NCBI GenBank assembly: GCA_019116185.1
Contig: DXCD01000232.1
Location: forward strand, 1 to 35,670
From: Candidatus Mediterraneibacter stercorigallinarum
GTDB taxonomy: Bacteria > Bacillota > Clostridia > Lachnospirales > Lachnospiraceae
Reading direction: 5' to 3'
Length of the DNA: 35,670 nucleotides
Shown: positions 1 to 8,317 of the stretch, piece after piece
Layout of the letters: each line of letters begins with the position of its first letter
How positions within the stretch are numbered: position 1 is the stretch's first letter
Notes under the pieces: model-generated
The model's input: the letters and a program-made list of their open reading frames with translations, nothing else
Databases searched by the model: none
What the model was told of the DNA's origin: nothing
Program-made: the position numbers and the translations under genes

Positions 1-1
1 G

Positions 2-79
2 ACGACCGCCATGGAATGTGTACGCTACGGCTTAAGTCCCGGCGAGACGCTGGCATACGTTGGAGGTAAGACCCAATGA
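2..79 (+). CDS. C-terminal end of upstream gene, possibly V-type ATPase subunit C (partial)
   Basis: An open frame enters from the left edge and stops at 77-79, overlapping the start codon of ntpI (ATG 76-78) as ATGA. Only 25 residues are visible, ending in GLSPGETLAYVGGKTQ, which is too little to recognise a family. The position directly before ntpI, the translational coupling, and the absence of a subunit C gene elsewhere in an otherwise full set (I, K, F, E, A, B, D) make subunit C the best guess. That identification is inference from context, not from the residues. Confidence 0.45.
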   Translation, partial: TTAMECVRYGLSPGETLAYVGGKTQ

Positions 80-2022
80 TCGTAAAAATGAAATTCATCA
101 ATATCTCCGGTCCGAGGAATGACATTGACCGTGTTACCGACCTGTATCTCTCCCGTTATGAGATCCAGCTCGAATCCGCGTTGTCCGAACTGAAGACCGT
201 GGACAATTTAAGGCCTTTCGTAGAGATTAACCCTTACCGCGACGCGCTTGCAAAAGCGGTCCAGTTTGTGGGATATCTGCCGAATGCAGACGACGTGGTC
301 CCGGATACCAGACTGGGGCTGGACGATATGTTTGAGGTCGTACGCAAGGCAAATGAAGACTATCAGGAGCTTCAGGAAAAGAAAGATAAACTGAAAAAGA
401 AGATCGAGGAGCTTCGCGCGAAGCAGCAGGTGATCGCGCCCTTCCGTCCGGTGGACTGCGATCTCCACAAGGTATTAAATTATCGGTACATCACATACCG
501 ATTTGGCCGCATTGCGGTGGAATTTTACCACAAAATGCAGAAATACCTTATGGATGATCTGAAGGCAATTTTTGTGGAAGGCGAGCGGGATGAGAGTTTC
601 GTGTACGGGGCTTATTTTGTTTCTCCTGCCGAGGCACAGAAAGTGGATGCGGTGTTCCGCTCACTCCACTTTGAACGGATCGAATTGAAGGACGAATTTG
701 AAGGAACTCCTTCTTACGCCTACCAATCTCTGGAACGGGAGATCGCCCGGGTCAACCTGGAAGTTGAAGACCTGGATAAGCAGGCAGGCGAAATGCTTTC
801 CGACCGCGCGCCGCAGCTGGTCGCGGCACGGAACCGGCTGGAGGAGCTTTCCAACAACTTCGACGTCCGCAAGCTCGCCGCCCGTATGGAAGATAATCAG
901 GAAGACTACTACATCCTCTGCGGATGGATGGCTGAAGAGGATGTAGAAAAATTCGTAGAAGAAGTCAAGGACGACGAGAAGGTATTTGTCGTCGTGGAGG
1001 ACGACCATGACGCCTACTTCGGCGAGCCACCTACCAAACTGGAAAACCCGAAGATCTTTAAACCTTTTGAAATGTTTATTCAGATGTACGGGCTTCCGGC
1101 ACATAACGAGATGGATCCCACGGTCTTCGTGGGGCTGACCTACTCCTTTATCTTTGGAGTCATGTTCGGAGATGTGGGGCAGGGACTTCTCTTATTGATC
1201 GGCGGCGCGCTGATCTATCACTTTAAAAAAGCTCCTCTTGCAGGGATCATTGCCTCAGCCGGAGTATTTTCCACGATCTTCGGATTTCTGTTCGGCAGTA
1301 TCTTTGGATTCGAAGATGTGATCCCGGCGTTGTGGATCAGGCCCATAGACCACATGACCACGCTTCCCTTCCTCGGGAAACTGAACACCGTGTTCATCGT
1401 GGCAGTCGCCTTTGGCATGTTCCTCATCATGGTGGCAATGGTGCTCCACATTATCAATGCTGTCAAAAGCAAAGATATCGAGGGGACCTGGTTCGATCCA
1501 AACGGAGCCGCGGGGCTGATTTTTTACATCGCGGTCGTAATAACGATCGTCCTCTTCATGACAGGAAGACCGCTCCCGGGCGGTATTGTGATGGGCGTTA
1601 TGTTCGGAGTGCCGCTGCTTCTGATCCTCTTCCGGGAGCCGATCACAAGGGTGCTCCAGAAGAGGGCTGATAAAATGGAGACAGGCAAGGCAATGTTCCT
1701 TGTACAGGGATTCTTTGAAATGTTCGAGACACTGCTGAGCTACTTCTCCAACACGATCTCTTTCATCCGTATCGGAGCGTTCGCGGTCAGCCACGCAGCG
1801 ATCATGGAAGTGGTCCTTCAGCTGGCAGGCGCTGAGAGCGGGAACCCGAACTGGATCGGAGTGATCTTCGGCAACCTCTTCGTATGCGGATTTGAAGGAT
1901 TGATCGTGGGCATTCAGGTGCTCCGTCTGGAATACTATGAAATGTTCAGCCGTTTCTATAAAGGCAGCGGCCATGCATTTGATCCATATACAAAGAAGAA
2001 CACAAAGAAAAATAAAAAATAG
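76..2022 (+). CDS. ntpI: V-type ATPase subunit I (a-subunit of the membrane sector)
   Basis: Stator/membrane subunit that forms the ion half-channels next to the K ring; 648 aa, normal for the family. The first ~330 residues are a soluble, charged, partly coiled-coil domain (heptad-like stretch around residues 90-120). The rest holds seven or so membrane segments, starting near VGLTYSFIFGVMFGDVGQG. The essential channel arginine is probably Arg565 in the segment ISFIRIGAFAVSHA, which corresponds to the conserved Arg of the family. The start at 76 is supported by GGAGGT at 62-67, eight bases upstream, and overlaps the previous stop. First complete gene of the operon. Confidence 0.95.
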   Translation: MIVKMKFINISGPRNDIDRVTDLYLSRYEIQLESALSELKTVDNLRPFVEINPYRDALAKAVQFVGYLPNADDVVPDTRLGLDDMFEVVRKANEDYQELQEKKDKLKKKIEELRAKQQVIAPFRPVDCDLHKVLNYRYITYRFGRIAVEFYHKMQKYLMDDLKAIFVEGERDESFVYGAYFVSPAEAQKVDAVFRSLHFERIELKDEFEGTPSYAYQSLEREIARVNLEVEDLDKQAGEMLSDRAPQLVAARNRLEELSNNFDVRKLAARMEDNQEDYYILCGWMAEEDVEKFVEEVKDDEKVFVVVEDDHDAYFGEPPTKLENPKIFKPFEMFIQMYGLPAHNEMDPTVFVGLTYSFIFGVMFGDVGQGLLLLIGGALIYHFKKAPLAGIIASAGVFSTIFGFLFGSIFGFEDVIPALWIRPIDHMTTLPFLGKLNTVFIVAVAFGMFLIMVAMVLHIINAVKSKDIEGTWFDPNGAAGLIFYIAVVITIVLFMTGRPLPGGIVMGVMFGVPLLLILFREPITRVLQKRADKMETGKAMFLVQGFFEMFETLLSYFSNTISFIRIGAFAVSHAAIMEVVLQLAGAESGNPNWIGVIFGNLFVCGFEGLIVGIQVLRLEYYEMFSRFYKGSGHAFDPYTKKNTKKNKK

Positions 2023-2103
2023 ACGCAGACTTTTATCCGCTGCGCCAGTCTTACACAAAAGCCCGCGGTCATGCGGAAAAATAAAAATCAGGAGGATTTT
2101 ACC

Positions 2104-2541
2104 ATGACTTTAGCAACAAAAATCGTATTCATCGCAGCACTGATCTTAAGCATCATCATTCCGTTCGGCTACTATCTGCTCGGCAGGGAGAAGACGCGGA
2201 AACGCTACAAACGCGCCATCGGAACGAATGCATTTTTCTTCTTCGGCGCATTTGCCATCGCATCCATCATGCTCCTTGGCGGACCGGATGTACAGGCTGC
2301 TGAGTCCGTGGCTTCCGATACCGGATTCGCCACAGGTCTCGGATACCTGGCTGCAGCGCTTGTTACCGGACTTTCCTGTATCGGCGGCGGTATTGCCGTT
2401 GCAAGCGCGGCAAGCGCAGCGCTCGGCGCCATCAGCGAGGACTCCAGCGTACTCGGTAAGTCACTTATCTTCGTAGGCCTTGCAGAAGGTGTCTGCCTGT
2501 ACGGACTGATCATCTCCTTTATGATATTAGGAAATCTCTAA
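2104..2541 (+). CDS. ntpK: V-type ATPase subunit K (proteolipid, rotor ring)
   Basis: Rotor-ring proteolipid; 145 aa with four hydrophobic segments. The start is set at 2104 because GGAGG at 2091-2095 lies eight bases before it; the ATG at 2071 has no ribosome site. The second half is a typical c-type hairpin: Gly/Ala-rich helix (GGGIAVASAASAALG), a polar loop, then a helix with the ion-binding Glu128 in GLAEGVCLYGLIISF. The first half (residues 1-60) is a pair of hydrophobic segments around a basic loop (REKTRKRYKR) that does not resemble a c-hairpin and carries no carboxylate. The Gln and Thr ligands used by the Na+-type Enterococcus hirae ring are not evident, so proton coupling is more likely (inference). 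Confidence 0.92.
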   Translation: MTLATKIVFIAALILSIIIPFGYYLLGREKTRKRYKRAIGTNAFFFFGAFAIASIMLLGGPDVQAAESVASDTGFATGLGYLAAALVTGLSCIGGGIAVASAASAALGAISEDSSVLGKSLIFVGLAEGVCLYGLIISFMILGNL

Positions 2542-2557
2542 GGAGGACATAACGAAT

Positions 2558-2866
2558 ATGAAAATGTATCTCATCAGTGATAACGTAGATACCTATACAG
2601 GCATGCGCCTGGCGGGAGTCGACGGCGTAGTCGTCCATGAGCGGGATGAACTGAAAAAAGCTCTGGAAGACGTGCTCGCTGACAAGACCGTGGGTATCGT
2701 GCTCCTGACCGAGAAATTCGGGCGGGAATTTCCCGACATTATTGACACCTTCCGCCTGGAGCGGAAGATGCCCCTTCTCGTGGAGATCCCTGACCGCCAC
2801 GGAACCGGGCGGAAAAAGGACTTTATCACCTCATATATCACTGAGGCGATCGGATTAAAATTATAA
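2558..2866 (+). CDS. ntpG: V-type ATPase subunit F (central stalk)
   Basis: Small central-stalk subunit that sits with subunit D in the rotor; 102 aa, the usual size. Features of the family are visible: N-terminal strand KMYLISDN, the TYTGMRLAGVDG turn, a GIVLLTEK strand and the C-terminal PLLVEIPD strand, forming a Rossmann-like fold. It starts 16 bases after ntpK with AGGAGG at 2541-2546. The named equivalent in Enterococcus hirae is NtpG; other systems call it AtpF/subunit F. Confidence 0.9.
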   Translation: MKMYLISDNVDTYTGMRLAGVDGVVVHERDELKKALEDVLADKTVGIVLLTEKFGREFPDIIDTFRLERKMPLLVEIPDRHGTGRKKDFITSYITEAIGLKL

Positions 2867-2881
2867 AAGGAGGGATTCCTT

Positions 2882-3469
2882 TTGACATTAGAAGAAAAGA
2901 TTGCTGATCTGCGGACCGCATCCATGGAGCAGGCGCGCGCAGAAGGAAATGCTATTATTGACTCCCACAGGGAGGCACTTGAGAAGGTCTTTGAAGACCA
3001 CAAGGCCGAGGCGCTGCGCCAGTCTGAGACCCGCATCAAGGCAGAGACCACCAACGCGCGTCTCTCGCTCAACCAGGCTGCCGCCAAATCTCAGCTTGAG
3101 ATTAAGCGCCGGCAGGGAAAGGTCCAGCAGGAGCTGAAGGATAAAATATTTGAAGAAGTCATGGGACTTGTAAAAGATTACATGAAGACAGAGGCATATG
3201 ATGATTTCCTTATCAAGTGCATCCGCCAGGCGGAAGAATTCGCCGGGCAGGATCCGGTAGTCATCTATATCAACCCCTCTGACGAGCAGAAACGCTCTGA
3301 CCTGGCGGATGCCACGGGCGTCCACCTGACCGTCAGCGCGGAGGATTTCATCGGCGGCGTGCGCGCAGTCATCCGCAGCCGGAATATCCTGATCGACAAT
3401 TCCTTCAAGACACAGCTGCGCAATGAATATGACAAATTTATCTTCCTGGGAGGTGACGGCAATGCTTAA
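2882..3469 (+). CDS. ntpE: V-type ATPase subunit E (peripheral stalk)
   Basis: Peripheral stalk subunit, 195 aa, within the family's range. Residues 1-100 are almost uninterrupted charged amphipathic helix (many Glu, Lys, Arg, Gln and Ala), followed by a globular C-terminal domain with the VVIYINPSDEQ and IDNSFKTQLRNEYDKF motifs characteristic of subunit E. The start codon is TTG at 2882, chosen because AGGAGGG at 2868-2875 lies correctly ahead and no ATG fits. It overlaps ntpA by eight bases, so translation is probably coupled. Confidence 0.92.
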   Translation: MTLEEKIADLRTASMEQARAEGNAIIDSHREALEKVFEDHKAEALRQSETRIKAETTNARLSLNQAAAKSQLEIKRRQGKVQQELKDKIFEEVMGLVKDYMKTEAYDDFLIKCIRQAEEFAGQDPVVIYINPSDEQKRSDLADATGVHLTVSAEDFIGGVRAVIRSRNILIDNSFKTQLRNEYDKFIFLGGDGNA

Positions 3470-5231
3470 AACTGCTGCAATCTATGGGATCAACGGACCT
3501 GTCATCTACCTGAAGGGCAATACCGGCTTCTCTATGTCTGAAATGGTCTATGTAGGCAGCCAGAAGCTTGTCGGCGAGGTCATTGCCCTTGATAAAGACA
3601 TGACGACTGTCCAGGTATACGAGGAAACAACAGGCCTGCGCCCCGGCGAGGAGGTTGTGGCAAGCGGAAACGCTGTGTCCGTGACACTTGCCCCTGGCAT
3701 CCTGAACAATATTTTCGACGGTATCGAGCGCCCTCTGGAGCGGATCGCGGATTCTTCCGGCGGCGCTTTCATCACAAGGGGCGTCAGCGTAGACTCCCTT
3801 GACAGACAAAAAAAATGGCAGACACATATCACGGTGGAGAAAGGACAGTACCTCCACGGAGGGGACATCATCGCAGAAGTGCCGGAGACCCATGCCATTG
3901 TACACAAATGCATGGTTCCCCCGGATATAGAAGGAACCGTTGTGGAAGTCGTAACTGACGGTGAATATACGATTGACGAGACGCTGGTCACATTGGAGCT
4001 CTCCAATGGTTCAACAAAAAAGGTGACCATGACACAGCACTGGCCGATCCGCGTGCCGCGGCCGACCCATCACCGTTTTCCGGCTTCTGTACCCCTGATC
4101 ACCGGCCAGCGTATCATTGATACCATGTTCCCCATCGCTAAAGGCGGTACTGCTGCCATTCCCGGAGGATTCGGGACCGGCAAGACCATGACGCAGCACC
4201 AGATCGCGAAATGGGCGGACGCTGACATCATCATTTACATCGGATGCGGAGAGCGCGGCAATGAGATGACGCAGGTTCTGGAAGAGTTCGGCGAACTGAC
4301 CGACCCGCGCACCGGCAATCCTCTGATGGACCGGACCACACTGATCGCGAATACATCCAACATGCCTGTCGCCGCCCGCGAGGCAAGTATTTACACCGGG
4401 CTTACACTGGCAGAGTATTACCGGGATATGGGATATGATGTTGCTATCATGGCTGACTCCACGTCCAGATGGGCAGAGGCATTGCGAGAGCTTTCCGGAC
4501 GTCTGGAAGAGATGCCCGCGGAGGAAGGCTTCCCGGCCTACCTGGCTTCCCGCCTTTCTGCATTTTACGAGAGGGCGGGCATGATGCACAATCTGAACGG
4601 AACGGACGGCTCTGTAACCATCATCGGGGCTGTATCCCCGCAGGGCGGAGATTTCTCCGAGCCGGTCACACAGAACACAAAGCGTTTCGTGCGCTGCTTC
4701 TGGGGACTGGACAAGAGCCTTGCTTATTCCAGGCATTTCCCTGCCATCCACTGGCTGACCAGTTACAGCGAGTATTTAAACGACTTAAGCCACTGGTATC
4801 AGGATAATGTCTCACAGCAGTTCGTGGACTACCGCAACCGGCTGATGGCGCTTTTAAATCAGGAGAGCAGCCTTCTTGAGATCGTCAAGCTGATCGGAAG
4901 CGACGTGCTGCCGGACGACCAGAAACTGGTGCTGGAAATCGCCCGCGTCATCCGCCTTGGATTCCTTCAGCAGAATGCATTTCACAAGGATGACACCTGT
5001 GTATCCATGGAAAAGCAGTTCCTTATGATGGATACCATACTGTACCTGTACAAACAGGCTCGGACACTCGTGACCATGGGACATCCCATGTCCGTACTAA
5101 AGGCCGAGAACATTTTTGACCGTGTCATTTCCATCAAATATGACGTGCCGAATGACCGCCTGGAAATGTTCGCCCAGTATCACAGAGACATTGACGCATT
5201 CTACCAGAGAGTGCTTGAGAAAAACGCGTAA
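3462..5231 (+). CDS. ntpA: V-type ATPase catalytic subunit A
   Basis: ATP-hydrolysing subunit of the V1 head, 589 aa as expected. The P-loop GGFGTGKT covers residues 235-242 (Lys241), and the catalytic glutamate is Glu264 in GCGERGNEM. The family-specific non-homologous insert lies between the N-terminal barrel and the P-loop (about residues 110-200). The [18 protein letters not shown] segment is also present. The start at 3462 is chosen over an earlier in-frame ATG at 3423 because GGAGGTG at 3449-3455 precedes it and the protein then begins [13 protein letters not shown], as in homologues. Confidence 0.97.
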   Translation: MLKTAAIYGINGPVIYLKGNTGFSMSEMVYVGSQKLVGEVIALDKDMTTVQVYEETTGLRPGEEVVASGNAVSVTLAPGILNNIFDGIERPLERIADSSGGAFITRGVSVDSLDRQKKWQTHITVEKGQYLHGGDIIAEVPETHAIVHKCMVPPDIEGTVVEVVTDGEYTIDETLVTLELSNGSTKKVTMTQHWPIRVPRPTHHRFPASVPLITGQRIIDTMFPIAKGGTAAIPGGFGTGKTMTQHQIAKWADADIIIYIGCGERGNEMTQVLEEFGELTDPRTGNPLMDRTTLIANTSNMPVAAREASIYTGLTLAEYYRDMGYDVAIMADSTSRWAEALRELSGRLEEMPAEEGFPAYLASRLSAFYERAGMMHNLNGTDGSVTIIGAVSPQGGDFSEPVTQNTKRFVRCFWGLDKSLAYSRHFPAIHWLTSYSEYLNDLSHWYQDNVSQQFVDYRNRLMALLNQESSLLEIVKLIGSDVLPDDQKLVLEIARVIRLGFLQQNAFHKDDTCVSMEKQFLMMDTILYLYKQARTLVTMGHPMSVLKAENIFDRVISIKYDVPNDRLEMFAQYHRDIDAFYQRVLEKNA

Positions 5232-5246
5232 GGAGGACCGGGAATC

Positions 5247-6638
5247 ATGTCAATTGAATATTTAGGCTTAAGCAGCATCAACGGACCTCTCATCGCTCTG
5301 GAAGGCGTACAGGGCGCGTTCTACGACGAGATCGTGGAATTCGTCGTCAATGGCACAGAGCGCAAGATCGGGCGTATCGTGGAGATCTACGAAGACCGGG
5401 CCGTGATCCAGGTATTTGAAGGCTCGGAAAGCATGTCCCTGAAAAACACGCACACAAAGCTTACCGGGCATCCCATGGAGATTGCCCTCTCGCCGGACAT
5501 GCTGGGACGTACGTTCAATGGGATCGGACAGCCCATCGATGACCTGGGTCCCATTGTTTCTACACTAAAAAGAGATGTCAACGGCCTGCCGTTAAACCCG
5601 GTGCGCCGTGAGTATCCCAGAAACTATATCCACACAGGGATCTCAGCCATTGACGGCCTGACGACTCTGATCCGCGGGCAGAAGCTGCCGATCTTCTCGG
5701 GGAACGGTCTTCCCCATGACCAGCTTGCCGCGCAGATCGTTAAGCAGGCGTCCCTTGGAGAAGATTCTGATGAGAAATTTGCTATCGTGTTTGCCGCGAT
5801 GGGCGTCAAGCACGATGTGGCGGACTTCTTCCGCAATACTTTCGAAGAAAGCGGCGTGGCGGACCATGTCGCCATGTTCCTGAACCTTGCGAATGACCCG
5901 GTGGTGGAGCGTCTGATCACTCCCAAGGTAGCGCTGACCGTGGCGGAATATCTTGCCTTTGAGCAGAACATGCATATCCTTGTCATCCTGACAGATATGA
6001 CTTCTTTTGCAGAGGCTATGCGAGAGGTCTCCTCCTCCAAGGGCGAGATCCCCAGCCGTAAAGGTTATCCGGGATATCTGTACAGCGAGCTTGCAACGAT
6101 TTACGAGCGCGCGGGCATCGTGCAGGGTGTAAACGGATCCGTGACTCAGCTTCCGATCCTGACCATGCCGAACGATGATATCACACACCCGATCCCTGAC
6201 CTGACCGGTTATATCACAGAAGGGCAGGTCGTGCTCGACCGCCCGCTCCACGGGCAGTCTATCTACCCGCCGATCAATATCCTGCCCTCCCTGTCCCGTC
6301 TGATGAAGGACGGCATCGGCGAGGGCTACACAAGAGAAGACCATCAGGATCTGGCGAACCAGCTCTTCTCCGCGTACGCTAAGGTAGGCGACGCGCGCAA
6401 CCTGGCTTCTGTCATCGGCGAGGACGAGCTGTCCCCCATTGACAAGAAATACCTGGAATTCGGAAAAGAATTCGAGGAACGCTATATCGGACAGGGACAG
6501 AACGAAAACCGCAGCATGGAAGAGACTCTGGACCTGGGCTGGGAACTCCTTGGACGTCTTCCGAAAGAAGAACTCGACAGGGTAGATACAAAGATCCTCG
6601 AGAAATATTATAAGCCCATGGATGAGGATGAAAGATAA
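5247..6638 (+). CDS. ntpB: V-type ATPase non-catalytic subunit B
   Basis: Nucleotide-binding but non-catalytic head subunit that alternates with A; 463 aa, normal. The P-loop position reads [14 protein letters not shown] and lacks the GKT lysine, which is the hallmark of B. Other B features are [21 protein letters not shown] and [23 protein letters not shown] lies about ten bases before the ATG. In many genomes ntpD follows directly; here it does not, and the next gene begins 25 bases on. Confidence 0.97.
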   Translation: MSIEYLGLSSINGPLIALEGVQGAFYDEIVEFVVNGTERKIGRIVEIYEDRAVIQVFEGSESMSLKNTHTKLTGHPMEIALSPDMLGRTFNGIGQPIDDLGPIVSTLKRDVNGLPLNPVRREYPRNYIHTGISAIDGLTTLIRGQKLPIFSGNGLPHDQLAAQIVKQASLGEDSDEKFAIVFAAMGVKHDVADFFRNTFEESGVADHVAMFLNLANDPVVERLITPKVALTVAEYLAFEQNMHILVILTDMTSFAEAMREVSSSKGEIPSRKGYPGYLYSELATIYERAGIVQGVNGSVTQLPILTMPNDDITHPIPDLTGYITEGQVVLDRPLHGQSIYPPINILPSLSRLMKDGIGEGYTREDHQDLANQLFSAYAKVGDARNLASVIGEDELSPIDKKYLEFGKEFEERYIGQGQNENRSMEETLDLGWELLGRLPKEELDRVDTKILEKYYKPMDEDER

Positions 6639-6663
6639 CGACTACAACGAGAGGACAGCTGAA

Positions 6664-7008
6664 ATGAAAAAAGTTAAGATCACCATATTAAAGACCATGC
6701 TTGATGAAGAACTGGCGGAAGAATACGGGATTGAAGGTCTGACGGCATGTCCCATGATGAAAAAAGGACAGGTATTTTACGCAGACTACGCAAAACCGGA
6801 GGGATTCTGCGACGAAGCCTGGAAAGCCATCTATCAGTATGTGTTCGCCCTCGCCCACGGCGCGGGGGATGGCTTGTTCTATTACGGGGACTGGATCCGC
6901 AAGCCGGGCGTCGCAATCTGCAGCTGTAACGACGGGCTGAGGCCTGTCATTATGAAGCTGGAGGCAACGGACGAAGAATCCGTGATTGATTACGAGCCAG
7001 TACGGTAA
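6664..7008 (+). CDS. TIGR04076-family small protein of unknown function
   Basis: A 114-residue soluble protein beginning MKKVKITILKTML. The pattern CP-x-MKKGQ-x-F, then P-EGFCDEAWKAIYQYVFAL, then CNDGLRPVIMKLEA matches my recollection of the TIGR04076 family, whose function is not known to me; several conserved cysteines suggest metal or redox chemistry. The start at 6664 is preferred because GAGAGGA lies just upstream and homologues begin MKKVKIT; an upstream in-frame ATG at 6622 sits inside ntpB. It follows ntpB closely and is probably co-transcribed with the ATPase genes. Confidence 0.75.
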   Translation: MKKVKITILKTMLDEELAEEYGIEGLTACPMMKKGQVFYADYAKPEGFCDEAWKAIYQYVFALAHGAGDGLFYYGDWIRKPGVAICSCNDGLRPVIMKLEATDEESVIDYEPVR

Positions 7009-7071
7009 TCGCAAATTGAATAAAAGACGGCAGAATAACAACTGTATAAATTTATCAGAGACCGGGTATAC

Positions 7072-7100
7072 TTGACTTCGCCCAGGGCATATGCTATATT
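7072..7100 (+). promoter_or_regulatory. Sigma-A promoter of small RNA (RNA II-like)
   Basis: TTGACT at 7072-7077, exactly 17 bases, then TATATT at 7095-7100, with an extended -10 TG at 7092-7093. It points toward the palindromic terminator at 7146-7177, with no plus-strand gene in between, so its product should be a short RNA starting near 7107. Confidence 0.8.
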
Positions 7101-7110
7101 ATGCGTAGGC

Positions 7111-7124
7111 TAAAAGATAAGAAT
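7111..7124 (+). repeat. Direct repeat a, copy in the small RNA (partner 7290-7303)
   Basis: TAAAAGATAAGAAT occurs identically at 7111-7124 and 7290-7303. The first copy is near the 5' end of the predicted small RNA; the second lies on the antisense of codons 3-8 of the peptide gene. Because the two transcripts run in opposite directions, a direct repeat in DNA gives complementary RNAs, as with DRa in par of pAD1. Confidence 0.8.
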
Positions 7125-7138
7125 TGTCCGCTGGAAGC

Positions 7139-7146
7139 GACAGCGA
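7139..7146 (+). repeat. Direct repeat b, copy in the small RNA (partner 7279-7286)
   Basis: GACAGCGA occurs at 7139-7146 and 7279-7286; the second copy is the antisense of codons 9-11 of the peptide gene. Short on its own, it gains weight from lying next to the 14-base repeat at both places. Confidence 0.6.
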
Positions 7147-7177
7147 AAATCCCGGAGTGTGCAGACTCCGGGATTTT
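7146..7177. terminator. Palindromic terminator, probably bidirectional
   Basis: Perfect 13-bp stem AAAATCCCGGAGT / ACTCCGGGATTTT around a 6-base loop. A pyrimidine-rich run (CTATTCCTTTTTA) follows on the plus strand. On the minus strand the stem itself ends in UUUU. It can end the small RNA from the left and the peptide mRNA from the right. Confidence 0.85.
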
Positions 7178-7224
7178 CTATTCCTTTTTATTTATGGCGG
7201 CTTAAACCACAGGCTCGTTACCGA

Positions 7225-7311
7225 CTATTTATCGCCATCGAGCCATTTACTGATGCAGTGGCTAACTACACCAGCCATGACAGCGACAATAAAAGATAAG
7301 AATACATCCAA
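7225..7311 (-). CDS. 28-residue membrane peptide, putative type I toxin
   Basis: TTG start at 7311-7309, seven bases after a strong Shine-Dalgarno sequence (GAAAGGGGGG, 7328-7319); stop at 7227-7225. The peptide begins MDVFLSFIVAVMAG and ends SHCISKWLDGDK: one hydrophobic helix of about 18 residues followed by a short charged tail. The W-L near the tail resembles Fst/Ldr-type toxins in layout rather than in clear sequence identity, and I recall similar unannotated peptides in Lachnospiraceae. An extended -10 promoter lies upstream, and the 5' leader can pair with the ribosome site. No ATG is available in frame, so the TTG start is the main weakness. It would act in the cytoplasmic membrane if it is a toxin. 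Confidence 0.65.
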   Translation of the reverse strand: MDVFLSFIVAVMAGVVSHCISKWLDGDK

Positions 7312-7358
7312 CCAGAAGCCCCCCTTTCTGTCACCAGTTTAGGGGCGGTAACAAAAAG

Positions 7359-7367
7359 ATTATATCA
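7359..7367 (-). promoter_or_regulatory. Extended -10 promoter of the membrane-peptide mRNA
   Basis: Reading the minus strand, TGATATAAT: a perfect TATAAT with the TG extension. No good -35 is seen, which is acceptable with an extended -10. Transcription should begin near 7352, giving a leader of about 41 nt before the TTG codon. In that leader CCCCU (7345-7341) can pair with AGGGG (7325-7321), covering the Shine-Dalgarno sequence. Confidence 0.7.
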
Positions 7368-7483
7368 TATGCACTCCATGAATACTGTCTTTATGTTTAT
7401 ATTGGATTCAGGTATACCTGTATTTGATGTACCATGCTGATTTTCTGTAACCCCTAATACTACGCAGCAAAAGTTATAATACA

Positions 7484-7861
7484 ATGAACACAAATATATT
7501 ATTATTCTTTGACAAACACATGGATGCCCTTCCGCTTTACGAAGCGCTTGAAAAAAGGATCCTGAATGAAATAGAAGACGTACGGATAAAAGTACAGAAA
7601 ACACAGATCTCATTTTACAATAAGCATCTGTTTGCCTGTGTTTCTTTTGCACGGGTGCGGAAAAAGAGCGGGTGCCCGCCGGTTTATATTGTGGTTACTT
7701 TTGGGCTGCAGCATCAGTTGGAATCGCCGCGCATTGAGATCGCGACAGAGCCGTACCCCAGCCGCTGGACACACCACCTTCTCATCTCTGAGCCAGAGGA
7801 AGTCAATGACGAACTGATGGGATGGATAAAAGAAGCGGCAGCTTTCTCAGCCGCAAAATAG
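7484..7861 (+). CDS. DUF5655-family protein
   Basis: A 125-residue soluble protein. It matches the DUF5655 pattern: LPLYEALEKRI, then VRIKVQKTQISFYN, then YIVVTFGLQ and a C-terminal RWTHHLLISEPEEVNDEL. Function is unknown; the conserved VxKTQISF and RxTHH motifs suggest a ligand-binding fold. The start at 7484 has no Shine-Dalgarno sequence, and TATAAT at 7475-7480 lies only three bases ahead. Either the mRNA begins further upstream or the true start differs; the next in-frame ATG (residue 13) would cut into the conserved N-terminus. It is the first gene after the small-RNA locus. Confidence 0.75.
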   Translation: MNTNILLFFDKHMDALPLYEALEKRILNEIEDVRIKVQKTQISFYNKHLFACVSFARVRKKSGCPPVYIVVTFGLQHQLESPRIEIATEPYPSRWTHHLLISEPEEVNDELMGWIKEAAAFSAAK

Positions 7862-7914
7862 TATGTTCGTGCATCTGTATTTGTTTGAGATTTGTTTTCT
7901 GGAGGTTTCTGGAA

Positions 7915-8277
7915 ATGAAATTAAAAAATGTACTCATTGTAGTGAATGATATTGAGAGGTCCAGACAATTCTATCGATCCCTCTTCGGGCTGGATGTGAT
8001 CCTTGACAGCGGGGGAAATGTCGTCCTGACCGAAGGGCTGGTGCTTCAGGATGCCTCTGTATGGCAGAAGGAAACTGGTCAGGAAATTCTGTTCCAAAAC
8101 CATGCCTCAGAACTTTATTTTGAAGAGTCGGATATTGATGGATTTATTAAGAAACTGGAAAATTTCCCTGACGCGATCGAATATGTAACCCGGCCCACAA
8201 AGCTGCCCTGGGGGCAGACACTCATCCGCCTCTATGATCCGGATAAAAACCTGATCGAGGTCAGGACGCCCTCATAA
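7915..8277 (+). CDS. VOC-fold (glyoxalase/bleomycin-resistance-like) protein
   Basis: A 120-residue single-chain VOC protein: paired beta-alpha-beta-beta-beta modules beginning MKLKNVLIVVNDIERSRQFY and FRSL-like FGLDV, and ending LYDPDKNLIEVRTPS, the usual C-terminal strand with the metal-ligand glutamate. The start at 7915 has GGAGG at 7901-7905; the open frame extends further upstream but without a ribosome site. The family covers dioxygenases, glyoxalases and antibiotic-binding proteins, and the substrate cannot be told from the sequence. Confidence 0.82.
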   Translation: MKLKNVLIVVNDIERSRQFYRSLFGLDVILDSGGNVVLTEGLVLQDASVWQKETGQEILFQNHASELYFEESDIDGFIKKLENFPDAIEYVTRPTKLPWGQTLIRLYDPDKNLIEVRTPS

Positions 8278-8317
8278 GCAGCCCCGTAAAATGATGATCC
8301 GAAAGGAGTGTACTGCC

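Larger units (their letters stand above)
7107..7181 (+). ncRNA. Putative antitoxin small RNA (about 75 nt)
   Basis: Predicted from a consensus promoter (7072-7100) and an intrinsic terminator (7146-7177); both ends are estimated. It contains TAAAAGATAAGAAT (7111-7124) and GACAGCGA (7139-7146), each identical to the plus-strand sequence at 7290-7303 and 7279-7286, which is antisense to the 28-residue peptide gene on the other strand. The RNA can therefore pair with the peptide mRNA near its start codon, as well as through the overlapping terminator. Length, position and repeat logic match RNA II of the pAD1 par locus. That this RNA is an antitoxin is inference. Confidence 0.65.

Noticed and set aside
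7124-7342. 72-codon plus-strand open frame over the small-RNA locus
   Set aside because: It runs through the terminator stem and is the antisense shadow of the 28-residue peptide gene. It has no ribosome site, and its start lies within the predicted small RNA.
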